Part shown: one piece after another, positions 1-11,215 of the stretch
How the letters are laid out: every line of letters begins with the position of its first letter
Position numbering within the stretch: position 1 is the stretch's first letter
Source: Vandiemenella viatica
Lineage: Eukaryota; Arthropoda; Insecta; Orthoptera; Morabidae
Length of the DNA stretch: 64,000 nucleotides
Direction of reading: 5' to 3'
NCBI GenBank assembly: GCA_031002005.1
Contig: CM061919.1
Span: 220,222,739-220,286,738 of the forward strand
Notes under the pieces: model-generated
The model's database searches: none
The model's input: only the letters and a program-made list of their open reading frames with translations
Told to the model about the DNA's origin: nothing
Made by a program: the position numbers and the translations under genes

Positions 1-170
1 AAATGAAATGCAGCCATTAACAAGAATCTTAGAAGCTATATTAAAATGTTTTAAATATGTAGTTAATACAGGAAGCGTGTGTAGTTTTAGGATGCTAAGT
101 GCCTCGTTAACCTATTTGTCACCGGAGCGTGAGTGCACCATCTCAATTAAATTAAATCTTTGATTAGTAG
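1..170 (+). repeat. LINE 3' terminal fragment (family with AATTAAATTAAAT tail)
   Basis: The stretch at 115-163 contains CACCGGAGCGTG followed by CAATTAAATTAAAT. The same terminal block recurs at about 2860-2955 (+), 10085-10175 (-) and 44890-44990 (+). At 44.7 kb it follows a reverse-transcriptase-type C-terminal ORF, so I read this as a decayed 3' UTR of that non-LTR retrotransposon. No coding sequence survives here. Confidence 0.5.
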
Positions 171-739
171 TTGGTTTTAAGAATTTTTAACATACCAGAA
201 AACGTTTTTACAGGGTAGTAAAGCAAAAATATCTAATTTAATAGCTCTTACGTTATCTATTCGATTATTCCTTAATGTTTAAGTTATTTCGGCTGAAGCA
301 CCTAGACTATGCATTTGGCTTCCACAATGCTGAAATAGAAAGATAACAACTCATGCAGAATTGTAATCTCACATTTGCGTTTTGCCGAGGCACATCCTCA
401 TTGGAGTGGCGGAATGATACAAGAAATGGCAACGTTGCTTTCCCAGCGCCACAAATGTCAAGCCAGAAGTCTTCTTTACTTTCTCCTGTTACGAAAGCCA
501 AAGTAGGCTACATTAATCATTCAAAAGATCTGTTTCCATATTTGAAGGCATCCTCACGCCAAGTAGAACCTGGCGTAAACGTATTCATTTACATGTTTGC
601 AATTTTTTTGTAAAAGGCTGTGGTATTTAATTCGATTAGTTCAGATATGTTAGCTTTGATCCGATTTGGTAACAGTCTCTGTGATGAGGTAAAATACATA
701 TCATTAGCAACAAACCAATAAAATTACCAGCTAGAGATT
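171..739. other. no gene recognised; possible weak minus-strand exon
   Basis: AT-rich and mostly featureless. On the minus strand 373-485 is open, is preceded by TTCGTAACAG and is followed by GTGAGA, so it has the form of a 113-bp exon. The peptide (about 37 residues, containing DFWLDICGAG) matches no family I know. I would not call it a gene without transcript support. Confidence 0.2.
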
Positions 740-1545
740 ACAGGTTAGTTACCAAAGTACACACAATTTTCGGTTTTAACATTGCATTGTATATTAGTTA
801 CAGTATTCGAATTCTGGTTTCAAAAATCTCTTTTAATTTTAATATAGTATTTTTTTTAATATTCCACATCAGTAATTTTGAACAGCTAAGTCACATTTCC
901 TCCCATGCCCTAAATATAATTACCAGAGTAGTTCAGTTGAATAAGCCCAAGAAGAAAATTCTTTCTCGTAGTAAAACAGTTTCTGCAGCAAAAACTCTTT
1001 CAGTTTGCTTTAAAACCTGCACGGTTTCTGTAGATTACATTTTATTTCCTGTGGCAGGACGCTGAATAAAATAGCTCCAGAGACTATCTCTCTATACATT
1101 TGACAATAACTTGTAATCCCTGTACGAGAGTGAAGTATGTCAGCATTTACACTAAAGTGTTCAGGAGTATCTTCCCACCGAGCGTGGTGGTGTAACGGTT
1201 AGCGTTCTGGCCTCGCATTCGGGAGGACGGCGGTTCGAATCCCCGTCCGGGCATCCAGATTTGTGTTTTCCATAGATTCACAAATCACTCCAGGCAAATG
1301 CCGGGATGCTTCCTTCAAAAGGCCATGGCCGAATCCCTTCGCATTCCTTGCCCCCCATCCTTTCCCGTCTCTAAAGACCTCGCTGTTAGAGAGACGTTAA
1401 GCAGATTACAAGTATCTTCCACAAAAGGCAGTAGAGAGTATATGCATTATGCTGCTGTTGTAAATATACCTAGATTTCTATACAGATTTCTAAACAATGT
1501 CTGTTTGCTAATACCTCGAATAATTCTTAGTGCAACTTTTTAGTT
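740..1545 (+). repeat. diverged dispersed repeat, copy 1 (interrupted by a SINE)
   Basis: 740-1165 aligns by eye with 9616-10078: shared landmarks are GGTTAGTTAC, an AAGAAGAAAA block, and GGAC(A/G)CTGAATAAA followed by CTCCAG. Similarity resumes after the SINE at 1421-1545, which matches 10180-10280 around ATACCTAGATTTCT. It is an old repeat of unknown class. No protein or terminal repeats were recognised. Confidence 0.5.
1176..1410 (+). mobile_element. SINE-A, full length, with target-site duplication
   Basis: A tRNA-derived SINE. The head carries an A-box-like TGGTGTAACGGTTAG and a B-box GGTTCGAATCC, the Pol III internal promoter. The body holds the conserved CACTCCAGGCAAATGCCGGG and TTCCTTCAAAAGGCCATGGC segments that recur about 16 times in this window. 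The 3' part reads AAGACCTCGCTGTTAGAGAGACG. A perfect 10-bp duplication AGTATCTTCC flanks it (1166-1175 and 1411-1420), which shows LINE-type retrotransposition. It interrupts the older repeat at 740-1545. Confidence 0.9.
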
Positions 1546-2855
1546 ACTTAAATGCTTTCTTCGCTACTGGAAAGTTTACCTGCAAACCACCGGAAATCGA
1601 AATATGAGAAAGCGTCAAAACAAATTTTTTTTAATAACCGATGACTCTATCCTTGTGCAATTAATTTCGTATTCGAATGACCTTAATGGAAATTTCGTCC
1701 GTGGTAGGTCAGAATGTTTTGACGGCCAACTCGTGTTTTTATTTTCAAGCGTAAAAAATGAAAAAAATATTTGTTCTCTATTTAACGAGCTCTAAACGTC
1801 CACTATACCTCAGTAATACTTATTGCCACACGGAGTCGACACTACGTTAAAACCACACGGAGAAAAAATGCAGAAAATATAGGGGGGAAAATGCTCAAAT
1901 GTTATATAGGTAAAATGGAGTAGCTTCGGTATTTGATCTGACACATGATCAATGAAAGAGCTAGAACTAAGCCATCCTTTATGGTTAACATCATCTTTAA
2001 ACAATAATAATAATAACAATAACAGTTCATTACTGACAGACTTGTATTGATGTCACAATAATCTGTAACATTAAGATACCCATTCAGTTTGCTAATAATT
2101 ATGAGGTAGATTTAAGTTAAATGTTGATATCATTATCATAACGTTTCTTTCATCTGAGACAAAAAAGCGCTACAATGACTTTGAGTGTTTGGGTAACTCT
2201 GTGGTATATTTGATGTGGAAGCTATCTCTTCCGGTTTACTGTCGTCCAATTACTACAAACGTTTAGAGTAATCTTAAAAATTGAAAAGAAGTAAAATAAA
2301 TTTTAGCCAATTTCAACCACAAGAAATTCGTCTCTTTCTTCAATTGGATTTTATATCCTGTGGACTTCTTGGTCATTGCGGACTAAAATTAGTGACTGAA
2401 CTAGGTATTGATGCCATCAGATTCCGATCTTGTAGTCTTCGTGTCTTTGTGTTTTGTGTAACGTGTAGTTTATGATGGATTAAAAGGGGAGGGGACATTC
2501 CAATAGAGGTGCAAAGGGGGGCAGTTAAATTTGTTCTTAAAAATTATATCAAAACACAATCAGCAACTGATGTGATACAGGAACTGTATTAGGAGTCCCT
2601 GATAGGCGAAGAGAGTGCTGAGGTATGTAAGGCTAGGATGGGTATTGGTAGTTGGCAAATGGAAGGAAAGTGTTGACCTTGACCACAAGCTGTAACTCGA
2701 TTTCAGGACTAAAGGAATGGTAAAATTTTATTTTACAGGTAAGAGAATCGGGGCCTTAAGGAATTTGTAAGAGAAACGCAGATTACTGAAAGAATTTAAA
2801 ATTAATGTTCGTATATGACGAAAGTAGGTGAATAGCGAAATTGCATTCAAATAAT
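1546..2855. other. no feature recognised
   Basis: AT-rich DNA with only short, unmatched ORFs on both strands. No splice-flanked coding block, repeat family or RNA gene was recognised. Confidence 0.4.
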
Positions 2856-2859
2856 TTTA

Positions 2860-2955
2860 AGCTTTAAAAAATCATGAAATGCTAATGTAGGTGTGTAGGG
2901 AAATCGACACCGTGGTATATGTTCCATCGCAATTAAAATAAATTAAATTAGACCA
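2860..2955 (+). repeat. LINE 3' terminal fragment
   Basis: GTAGGTGTGTAGGGAAAT is followed by a diverged TTCCATCGCAATTAAAATAAATTAAATTA. It matches the 3' terminus seen intact at 44890-44990. Short and non-coding. Confidence 0.55.
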
Positions 2956-2974
2956 AGTGATCACGGAGGAGCGC

Positions 2975-3180
2975 ATTAGGCCGGTCGTCCACTGGCACCG
3001 AATTCGTCCGACCGACTGTTCGGCCGTATATGGCCGATTATGACTTACAAATACCGAGACAGGTAAAGGCATTGCTCGGCCGAATATAAACGAATCTGGC
3101 CGAATGACGGACCGATTCCATTGAAACGGGATTAGTCGGATGTATTCGGCCGAATGGCAAACGCATGTTGCGCTTTTATT
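2975..3180. repeat. CpG-rich block with repeated GGCCGAAT motifs
   Basis: About 200 bp in AT-rich surroundings with five or more copies or near copies of (TC)GGCCGAAT and its palindrome, starting GGCCGGTCGTCCACTGGCAC. It resembles the end of a non-autonomous DNA transposon, but I found no matching inverted end nearby, so the class is open. Confidence 0.35.
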
Positions 3181-3779
3181 AACAAGACTTTTTTTTTATT
3201 TGGCCTTGATTTGTATTTGTTCAAACACTATCATACACTGTGGTGGTAAGCAGTCACTATAAATACTTTAATATAAATATCTAGGGAAAGGACAATTGTT
3301 GCAAGTGCGTCCACGCAGTTATAATAATTATTTTATTAAAAATTTGTACAGTAAAGACAATTATTTGAATTTCGTACTTGAATATTCTGAAACGATTATG
3401 AGATATCAGTCTTGTCGGGGACGCATTTAGATATAGGTAAAATAGGCTGCAGCCGAAGAGCCCTCATCACAAAAACAAAATTTGCTTGTTTCTAATAATT
3501 CTTCTTTTTGTAGATGTTTTTTTCTTGTATGTTCATTTATTTTAAAATTGCGAAATTGGTAACATGGACATAATTCTCAACTTCGCATTCATTTCTTCTA
3601 TAATTGTTCAGAGCGATGTTAGTAAACTGCCTGAATATCTCAATGATTTTCAATTGTTTTAATTTTATCTCAACAATTCTGTATTCTTCTAGGTACGATA
3701 TAGTAATATATTCTACAATTAAATAATAAATTTCAAATGTTTATTTCAAAATTTTGGTTAGAAAATAACTATAAAATAA
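3181..3779. other. no feature recognised
   Basis: Very AT-rich DNA without credible ORFs or repeats of the families seen elsewhere in this window. Confidence 0.4.
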
Positions 3780-4046
3780 AACTTAACTTAGTACACAACC
3801 CGAAGGTTGGTTGGATCCTCCCGAAGGAGGCATACTAAGCCATTGTGTCAGAGGTAGGACGGCCAGTTCCTTTCCTCTGGGACCTACAGTTTAACGTGGA
3901 ATCCGAACCACGGAGAGTCCTGGCATAGCTCATATAATCAAACACAACTCTCAAAATTCTTGCGCCTGCGGGGATTCGAACCCGGGACCGGAGCAGCGAA
4001 TGTTTTGGAAGCAATTTCCTTATTCACTGAGCTACCAGAACGCTCT
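3780..4046 (-). mobile_element. SINE-B copy
   Basis: On the minus strand it reads GGTAGCTCAGTG, then GGTTCGAATCCCCGCAGGCG (A- and B-box of a tRNA-like head). It continues through ACGTTAAACTGTAGGTCCC and GGAAAGGAACTGGCC, and ends at CCAACCTTCGGGTTGTG. The same order of blocks occurs at 26880-27139 (+) and, partly, at 53520-53632 and 62299-62580. It is a second tRNA-headed SINE family, distinct from SINE-A in body and tail. Confidence 0.8.
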
Positions 4047-4105
4047 AAAACTATAAAATACGAGGCTGAATTTCAAAGTATTTACTGAGCAGGGTGCGCA
4101 TCACA

Positions 4106-4311
4106 ATTTTTTTTTTTTTTAACGTCTGTTAACAGCGAGGTCTTTAGAGACGGAAATGGTGGGGGTAAAGAGTGGGAAGAAATTCTGTCATGGCCTTTTG
4201 AAGGAAGCATCCCGGCATTTGCCTGGAGTGATTTGGGAAACCATGGAAAACCCAAATCTGGATGCCCGGACGGAGATTCGAACAGGCGTCCTCCCGAATG
4301 CGAGGCCTGAA
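4106..4311 (-). mobile_element. SINE-A, 5' truncated in the tRNA head
   Basis: Minus-strand SINE-A body with a long poly(A) (poly-T on plus, 4107-4120). It keeps the B-box region but stops before the A-box. The target-site duplication GCGCATCACA flanks it at 4096-4105 and 4312-4321. The 5' truncation is typical of target-primed reverse transcription. Confidence 0.88.
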
Positions 4312-4569
4312 GCGCATCACAGGTTCAGCCCAAGAGTCTACACATCCTTAATATTGCGCGAGAGCAAGGTAAGGTATATTTTTACGAAATACTGTTACTA
4401 TTTGGCCAGTTTGGTAGGGCTTTAAACAGCTTATTCATGTAACACAATTAAAAAACACACACACACATTTTCGGCAGTAAAATTTTTATACTGTTAGACT
4501 TTGAAGTGCTGCATTTGACGGATCAAAGTTATACCTTAGATGTTATGATTTCATACGAGTTGTTTAATG

Positions 4570-4960
4570 GTAGCTCATCTCGGTGAACAGTCAGAAGTGG
4601 CGAGAGACTCAAGTCTTTTCGAATTTGCGTTTAGGTCACGAGAGAGTTAAATGGGGCTGTAATGAGGCTGACCCGGTGCACGTGCCCTCCGAACGTAACC
4701 TTGCGGTCTCGTCTCCACTCATCTTCCCAGTCCCTTCACCACACCGTTACGCAACTACCTCTCTCCGTCGCGTTCCCACGCAGACGACTGCCGTTATTTA
4801 CTACGCGTGTGTCAAGGCTGTCGGGAGACTTACTGATTAGATTGCCAGCTGTTCAAAGGTCGCCAAGCTAACGCTCGTATACATATACCAGCGGTAAGCA
4901 GAGTGAAATAGGCCGGCTACAGTACTGAGACTTAGATCGGCCCTTCAGCTATCGGAACGT
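4570..4960. promoter_or_regulatory. CpG-rich patch, possible promoter or transposon remnant
   Basis: GC and CpG content rise sharply over about 4600-4870 compared with both sides. Short open frames exist in two phases on plus, but neither product is recognisable. It could be a CpG-rich promoter, an unrecognised exon or a GC-rich repeat. I see no element that decides it. Confidence 0.2.
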
Positions 4961-7519
4961 TGAGTTCTGGATTGTGGAATTGCATTCGAGAGGAGCCGAT
5001 ATTGTACAGATTTCAGTTTTCAAAGATTTTTCCAAAACGATTTTTCTGATTCCCATCTTTCACTATAATCCCCTAAGCACAAATTCCCTACTACTTGGCT
5101 TCAATAGACCAATAACTTCAACATCGGCAAGTCGTAAAGCCCAGAAGTCATCAACTATTCATTTTATTGGAGATTAAATTTTGCGGTATGAAGGTCTTTA
5201 TGTTTTGTATGTAGATCTGAATAATGAAAACTATGCATATATTTATTCTTTTGCAGTATACATGTAATCAACTGGCAACAGGGGAGTATGTTTTGCAGTA
5301 GGTAGTTACTTTTCAGTGTTATGTCTGCAATTTTACTTCCCGAAAGTTCGATGGATTTCCTGCAAAACAATGACCTCATTATCTTCTCGCCTTGGGCATA
5401 GTGTTGTCGTACAAGATTGATTTTTTTTTTTCCATGTTGTTTATGGTTATGGAGGAAGACGGTGGTAGCTGGTTCCGGAAATTTTTGTCTACTCTTTAGA
5501 AGATAGAAACTTTAATACTCCGATACGAGGAATGAATTGTCATCAATAGTGCGGAGAGTTTTAGGATTTATTTGGTAGAAAATTATCTTCAGCTCAACCT
5601 CAACTGACCCGCTAAACGTTATGGCTTTTTGAATGCTCTTGAGTGGCAAGTACTACAGTTAAAAGACAAAATGCAAGAGTCCTTGTGTGTCCTGAAGATA
5701 TGTAAATGTACTTGTTTAATTAAGTTAGGTGAGACCTCATTGCTATCTATCATACACTGGTTGAAGATTGACTTGGAATCAGTGAGTCGCATCAATCGAA
5801 ATCTCGTCAGCAGGGAAGAAGTGTAGTTGTGATCAGACAAGCCTGTGGACATTTGTGGAAGTTGGCATATGGAAAGATGCGGCATTTAAGGGAAAAAAAT
5901 AGGAATGTTGCATGGGACTAATGTCAGGGTAGCAAAAATGATATATTAATTTTGGATCATAATGGGAAACTTTTCTTTTGTAGTCTTTGGAATGGTTTTG
6001 CTGAATGGGGACTGAAGAAGAGAAATAAAAGAAAATCAAGTTTTTTGTTCAAGCAGATATATTGACGTTGCTTTAACGACTGCTGTCTCAACACATGTTT
6101 CTCACCGAGACTAAAGATGACGTCAAAGTTCAGAATTATTAAACGGTAGTTATTGCAACAGCGCACCAAGATATTTCCGAGGGGATCGAACAAGCCTGTT
6201 AAACAACTGCGATTCGATCTACGTTCGGGTAATGTTTACTATTTCATTGACAGTAACCAACACACAATTCTTTAACAACTAATAGATTTATCTACTCGTA
6301 AAAGTACCACTGGCCAAGGCCGAACTCAAAGCAACGTTTGTAACTCAAGAGTCTGTAAATACTGTATAATGAGACAAAGAAACAAGTTCTATAATTTCAA
6401 GCAGATCACAGTAGAATATTAAAATTGCGTTGTTGAAGAACATTCAGATCGTGTGAAAAAGCTATCTCAAGGTGGCTGGAGTTTTGAGATATTAGTAAGT
6501 TTTTATTTCTTTAGTTATCATGGGAATGAGAATGGAAAAATTTATGGATCTTGACTTTCTTTGGAGAAAATTAGTTTATCCTGCAATTTCCCGTGAATCT
6601 TTATTTAATTGCGACGGACCATATAAACCCCGTTGACAATCTCCATAGACCCTATTTTTATTTTAAATTACTTCAACTTTTTCAGGTAAATTGTTTATAA
6701 TTTCTTCGGTATTTTATTCCAGTCTCTTCCACACTTACCTATGCCTGAAAACAAGTAATCTTTTTTTACATTAATGTAATGTTTTAAAAAATCAACTGTG
6801 GACGAGTGATTGCGATGTAAAACTCTTAACGCTCAACGTTTACATCTAAAGATATATATTTTTAGCGACGAGTAACATTCTTGTTTCAGATAAGCAAGCG
6901 GAATTTCATAGACCTATTTCACTCAAGATGTTCAGTTAAAGATGGATCCGATTGTTGCTCGAATCGTGTTTATTATCATTTAACTGCACACCCATGTAAC
7001 AATGTCTCAATACACCTACTTCTACAGTGCACAAACGTTCCTTTCAATGTTTGATGTAACTTGTGCAGCATATCTCGCGTTAACTTATTTTATTTTCTGA
7101 CTTCCTTACCCACAAATGTTCCCAATAATCTCTTTCTCGTCCCTTTCTTCCAGTCACTCCCAACCCAGCTTCTTTATCATATCAGTCACTAATGGACGTG
7201 TATATCTGCCAGTCCTAATTCCTTCTTATCAATGACAAGAATTTTGTGAAAACCCATGAAACCAAATCTAAAATGTTTTCAAAATTTTTAATGCTTAGAT
7301 TCCAAAATTTTAATACTACTCTTGAGTCCTCATCGGTGATTAGCAAAAAGCTCACATATAATTTGAAAAGTACAAACGTGTAGTGAATTCTAATGACGGT
7401 CAAGATGGTTAAGTTCACATTAAAATATGTTTCTTCTTTTAAATGCTCCTACGAATTAAAAATAAAGGTTTGCCGGAATGAAATAATTGTCAGGTTGTCG
7501 AAGAGTGATCTTGTATCAT
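4961..7519. other. no feature recognised
   Basis: About 2.5 kb of AT-rich DNA. ORFs of 60-116 codons occur on both strands, but none shows a domain, a signal peptide with a following mature chain, or splice sites in phase. Confidence 0.4.
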
Positions 7520-7562
7520 CATCATTATCGTTGGGGACCATCTCCAGTTTCCCGGGTGTGGT

Positions 7563-8078
7563 TTACGAGCCTTGGTTATTATATACGATTGTTTTCCACC
7601 TTTTCCTGTCCAGAAAGGTTTCTCTGTCTGTGATGTACTCCCAATTCCAGCCTCTTCTCTCTACGTCCTCCTTCAGTTGGTCTGTCCATCTTCTTCTTGG
7701 TCTTCCCACTGGTCTTTTGCCCAGTATCCTTTTTTCCAAATAAGTTTTTGGCAGTCTTTTACTAGTCATTCTCTTCACATGCCCAAACCATCGAAGTCTT
7801 GATGACCTAAGTCTCTCTTCCATGGATTCCCTTAACTCTAGGTTTGATCTAATTTCATCATTCTTTATGCGGTCAAGTCTAGTTTTCTGGAGGGCCGTTC
7901 TAAGAAACTTCATTTCACATGCTTGGATCTTGCTAAGGTCCCTTGATGTTAGTGTGCATGTTTCCAAAGCATATGTGAGAATAGGAATGAGATATGATTT
8001 GTACAATTTTTGTTCTTCTGGGAACCTTCATATCCCATAGTAGGCCTCGCACAGTACTGTAGAAGTTGGCTCCTTTAG
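7563..8078 (-). pseudogene. non-LTR retrotransposon ORF2, C-terminal part
   Basis: The minus strand encodes the thumb and C-terminal region of a LINE reverse transcriptase: SYLIPILTYALETC, RLRWFGHVKRMTS, then the basic GKRPVGRPRRRW and KRWKTIVYN blocks found at the end of many insect LINE ORF2 proteins. After the stop, plus-strand 7515-7530 carries ATC/ATT trinucleotides (GAT-type on minus), a common LINE 3' end. The frame is mostly intact, with one shift near 8010. Its upstream part lies at 8478-8760, separated by a MITE. It is inactive, because the domains before the palm are missing. Confidence 0.85.
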
Positions 8079-8081
8079 TTA

Positions 8082-8474
8082 GGGACCGTGCACAAACTAC
8101 GTGGCTCGGTTCAGAGGGAGGAGGGGTTAGCTGGAAGGCTATGCTGGGCTACGTGGGGAGGGGGGGGGGTGGTTCCGAGCCAGGCCACGTAACTTTCCTT
8201 TTGTAACATTTTTCACAGTTAAAATGAGGAACTGAACTCACAACAGCATGTGAGTATTTATTTCCCTCAGTTAATTATATCTGTATGTAATTTACAATAG
8301 TCTGACTAGAGAAAACAGTACAAAATGTCTTCTGGAATCAAAACGGAAGAAAGCGTGCTACTTGAGCGGGGAGGGGGGGGGGAGGGCGGGGGCAAAAGCC
8401 ACGTAGGGCTACGTGGGGGAGGAGGGGGGTTCACAGGAGGCCAAAATGGAGCTATGTGGTTTATGCACGCTCCC
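8082..8474. mobile_element. G-rich MITE inserted in a LINE (TTA target duplication)
   Basis: The 393-bp element has about 24-bp imperfect inverted repeats: GGGACCGTGCACAAACTACG at the left and, reading inward from the right, GGGAGCGTGCATAAACCACA. TTA flanks both ends (8079-8081 and 8475-8477). Removing the element and one TTA rejoins the LINE frame across the junction, which proves it is an insertion. Inside are long G tracts and repeated CTACGTGGGG. The 3-bp TWA-type duplication points to PIF/Harbinger-like mobilisation (inference); there is no transposase. Confidence 0.8.
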
Positions 8475-8477
8475 TTA

Positions 8478-8760
8478 CTCTACTCACTATTTCTAACTCA
8501 CTTCTACCATTATTGGCAATTATGCTCCCCAGGTAGCTGAATTGGTCAACAACTTCAACTTCGTGGTCTTGTAATTTTATATGACAGTCTGTATTCTTTC
8601 GGCTTATTTTTAGTGCTACACTTTTTTTTTGATTCAATTTCATTCCATAATCTTCAAACTTATCATTCCACATCTTCAATTTGTTTTGTATTCCTTCTTC
8701 TGTTTCATGTTGTATGTGAACTGCATTTCTATACAGCGTTCCTTGTTTTTTAAATCATAT
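8478..8760 (-). pseudogene. non-LTR retrotransposon ORF2, upstream part of the same copy
   Basis: The minus strand reads WNDKFEDYGMKLNQKKSVAL and VVDQFSYLGSIIANNGRSE, the segment just after the FADD palm motif in LINE reverse transcriptases. It joins 7563-8078 once the MITE at 8082-8474 is removed. The catalytic FADD itself is not visible upstream, so the copy is 5' truncated. Confidence 0.8.
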
Positions 8761-8936
8761 TTTGCTAAACACTTTATCATAATGTATACTTCATAAGTGA
8801 AAACTTTATAATAGTGCGATTTGTATTTTACATAGGCTATATTACACGATTACCTAAAAGAAAGTAAAAGAAAGGAAAAATCAATACGCAATAAACACTA
8901 GATAATAGCAATATTACTAATCGCACTAGTTTCATC

Positions 8937-9008
8937 GGTCCCATGGTGTAATGGTTAGCACTCTGGACTCTGAATCCAGCGATCCGAGTTCAAGTCTCGG
9001 TGGGACCT
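8937..9008 (+). tRNA. tRNA-Gln (CTG)
   Basis: A 72-nt cloverleaf. The acceptor stem is GGTCCCA/TGGGACC with discriminator T, the A-box is TGGTGTAATGGTTAG, and the anticodon arm CTGGA-CTCTGAA-TCCAG has anticodon CTG at 8970-8972. The T arm is CCGAG-TTCAAGT-CTCGG. No intron. A T6 run at about 9014 is a good Pol III terminator. All stems pair, so it looks functional. It reads CAG codons. Confidence 0.96.
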
Positions 9009-9013
9009 TACAT

Positions 9014-9019
9014 TTTTTA
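9014..9019 (+). terminator. Pol III terminator of tRNA-Gln(CTG)
   Basis: A run of T residues begins about six bases after the discriminator base, the standard distance for Pol III termination. Confidence 0.7.
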
Positions 9020-9319
9020 AATTATTTTTTGAAATCTTAGAGAGACATGATACTGATGATAAATTTACATTCCCAGTTTTAACATAGAAAGAAAGAATTT
9101 TACGCATTAGCGTATAATTTTCCTCATTTTCCATAGTTTTAATGTTCATATCTCGAAATACTGAAACGATATTAATTTCACTTGTTGTTGACGACTGTTG
9201 CTAATTTTAGATACATAATTCTAGCACTTTCTCTTTTTCACTGTAAAATCTAGGAATAATGTTAAAAAACGGAGAATACGAGCACATCACTGGCAGAAAA
9301 CTCTTTCTTGAAACTAGAA

Positions 9320-9560
9320 TGGGAGTATGAAAGAATCTATTTTGCAGAAGAAAATAAACTGAGGTTTGCTAATAACGTCGTGATCTATGCAGAAAGTTCC
9401 GAGGAAATGGAGAAAACGTTGAAATACTTAAAGAAGTAGAACGAACGCACATATCTACAAAACAACTTTACAAAACCAAAAATAATCCAGAAGATAAAAT
9501 TAAACAACAAACCTTTCAAATAGCTTGGAATAGATTAGATATGGTCGCTTTAATCCCGTG
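9320..9560 (+). pseudogene. LINE reverse transcriptase palm fragment
   Basis: Plus strand reads KLRFANNVVIYAESSEEMEK, the FADD-box region of a non-LTR reverse transcriptase with both aspartates of the usual FADD changed to asparagine, followed by a tail with several stops. About 240 bp remain. It belongs to a different copy from the minus-strand LINE at 7563-8760. Confidence 0.75.
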
Positions 9561-9615
9561 GCATAACAGTAATATAATTATTAACAAATTAATAGAGTTA
9601 TCAACTACTGAAAAC

Positions 9616-10280
9616 CGGTTAGTTACTTAACATCCCATATTCACTTTCCAATGTTAACTGCAAATACATAACATCACATACTAGTTACTATATAAAAATG
9701 CAATTTTTATGATTAATTCCTATATTTTTAAACAATCTGAACAAAAAACCTCTATTTTAATTATTGTAATTAACTTAGTGACTTCAAAAAGATGCAGTAT
9801 TTTCTCAGCCATCGTTCGTTATCACTGTCTAAGAAGAAAACTCTTTTACAGAGTGAAATCAATCCTGCAGCATAACATCTTACAGTGTGAATTTGAAACT
9901 GTCATGTTTTCGAACATAACATTTTATTTTTTTTGTGATAGGACACTGAATAAAGAAGCTCCAGTGAATGTTGTCTCTTTCTGTACAACTGACAACCTAC
10001 AACCTTTGCGAATGTTATGTTCATTTTTAGTATTATAGCTACGTATCTCAGCATTAAGATTCAAGTTATCAGGATTTATTTTTTAATGTAATTTAATTGC
10101 GATGGAGAGTACGCTCCGGTGGTAATTCCTCTACACACTTCCTGTACCCGCATACTTTTATGTAGGCCTATATATACCGTTCTAGCATTATAAGCATACC
10201 TAGATTTCTGTACGATGTCAGTGGAATTCTTTTGCAAATAGTGCACGTTTTTTTAAATGTAATATTTGTTTGTGAAGAAT
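9616..10280 (+). repeat. diverged dispersed repeat, copy 2 (interrupted by a LINE 3' end)
   Basis: Homologous to 740-1545 (see that entry). Here the break lies at about 10080-10175, where a reverse-oriented LINE 3' end has inserted almost at the same point where SINE-A sits in copy 1. The identity of the repeat is unknown. Confidence 0.5.
10085..10175 (-). repeat. LINE 3' terminal fragment
   Basis: Reverse complement of the terminal block: GTGTAGAGGAATTACCACCG and GGAGCGTACTCTCC, then CAATTAAATTACATTAAAAAA. Same family as at 44890-44990. Confidence 0.6.
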
Positions 10281-10291
10281 TTCTCCATAAG

Positions 10292-10538
10292 TTTTTAAGT
10301 TTTTTTTTTTAACTGCTTAACGTCTCTTAACAGCGAGGTCTTTAAAGACGGGAAAGGATGGGGGGAAGGAATGGAAAAGAATTCGGCCATCGCCTTTTGA
10401 AGGAAGCATCCCGGAATTTGCCTGGAGTGATTTGGGAAACCATGGAAAACCCAAATCTGGATGCCCGGACGGGGAATCGAACCGCCGTCCTCCCGAATGT
10501 GAGGCGAGAATGCTAACCCTTTACACCACCACGCTCGG
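10292..10538 (-). mobile_element. SINE-A, full length, with target-site duplication
   Basis: Complete minus-strand copy with A- and B-box head (10480-10538) and an A-rich tail. The 12-bp duplication TTTCTCCATAAG is perfect at 10280-10291 and 10539-10550. It is close in sequence to the copy at 1176, including the GTCTCTTAACAGCGAGG-type 3' end, so the two probably belong to one younger subfamily. Confidence 0.92.
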
Positions 10539-10779
10539 TTTCTCCATAAGGATATGACGTAATTGAGCTGGGACTGAAAATACGCAATATATACACCAAC
10601 TTTCATGTTTCGATTTTAAACTATTGCAGCTATTATCTCCGCGTTGCAGAGTTCTACTGAATATATTGCTTCCAATTCAACTTGCTATATGTATATATGC
10701 CAAAAAATTTGTGAATCTGCTTTCATTGATCGCTTTTTAGAAAATTAATTTGCTGTACTGATAGTGGTTTAAATGACAT

Positions 10780-11215
10780 GCTAGTATCATCTTTAAATCA
10801 TTCATTATCACTTAATATGCGTGGGAGATCATTGATGCAAATTAGGAACAACACGGATCCAAGAACTGATTACGGCTCTGAGTATTAATTGAATACACAC
10901 TGCTTTCTATTTTCTAGATACCACTTAAACCAAGTCCTGGCTTACCATTAACACTGTAGTATTCTACTTTGCGTGGGGAAAATTATGATCAACTCAATCA
11001 AAAGCCTAAGATAGATCACAGAAAATTCCTACGGAATTTAATTTTTTTATGTATTGCTTTAAGTAGTTTGTCTATAAAAGCAAAAATTGCTGACTGCCTA
11101 AAACCAAACTGTAGCTTACTGAGTAGGTCATTATTTACTGCGCATATGCTGTACATTGCTTTTACGGAGGTTTTTGATAGAATTGATATGGATCTATAGT
11201 TCTCATTATACAAAA
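10780..11215 (-). pseudogene. LINE reverse transcriptase fragment
   Basis: The minus strand contains NYRSISILS, then LLSKLQFGFRQSAIFAFIDK, and further on GSVLGSVLFLICINDLP. These are the NYRPISLL, QFGFR and GSxLGPLLFLxYINDLP motifs of jockey-group reverse transcriptases in the right order. Stops and frameshifts separate the blocks. The FADD motif is absent. A dead 5'- and 3'-truncated copy. Confidence 0.85.

Noticed and set aside
1181..1252. tRNA-like sequence with A- and B-boxes
   Set aside because: It is the head of SINE-A, not a tRNA gene: no acceptor stem closes the cloverleaf and the same head recurs in about 16 SINE copies.
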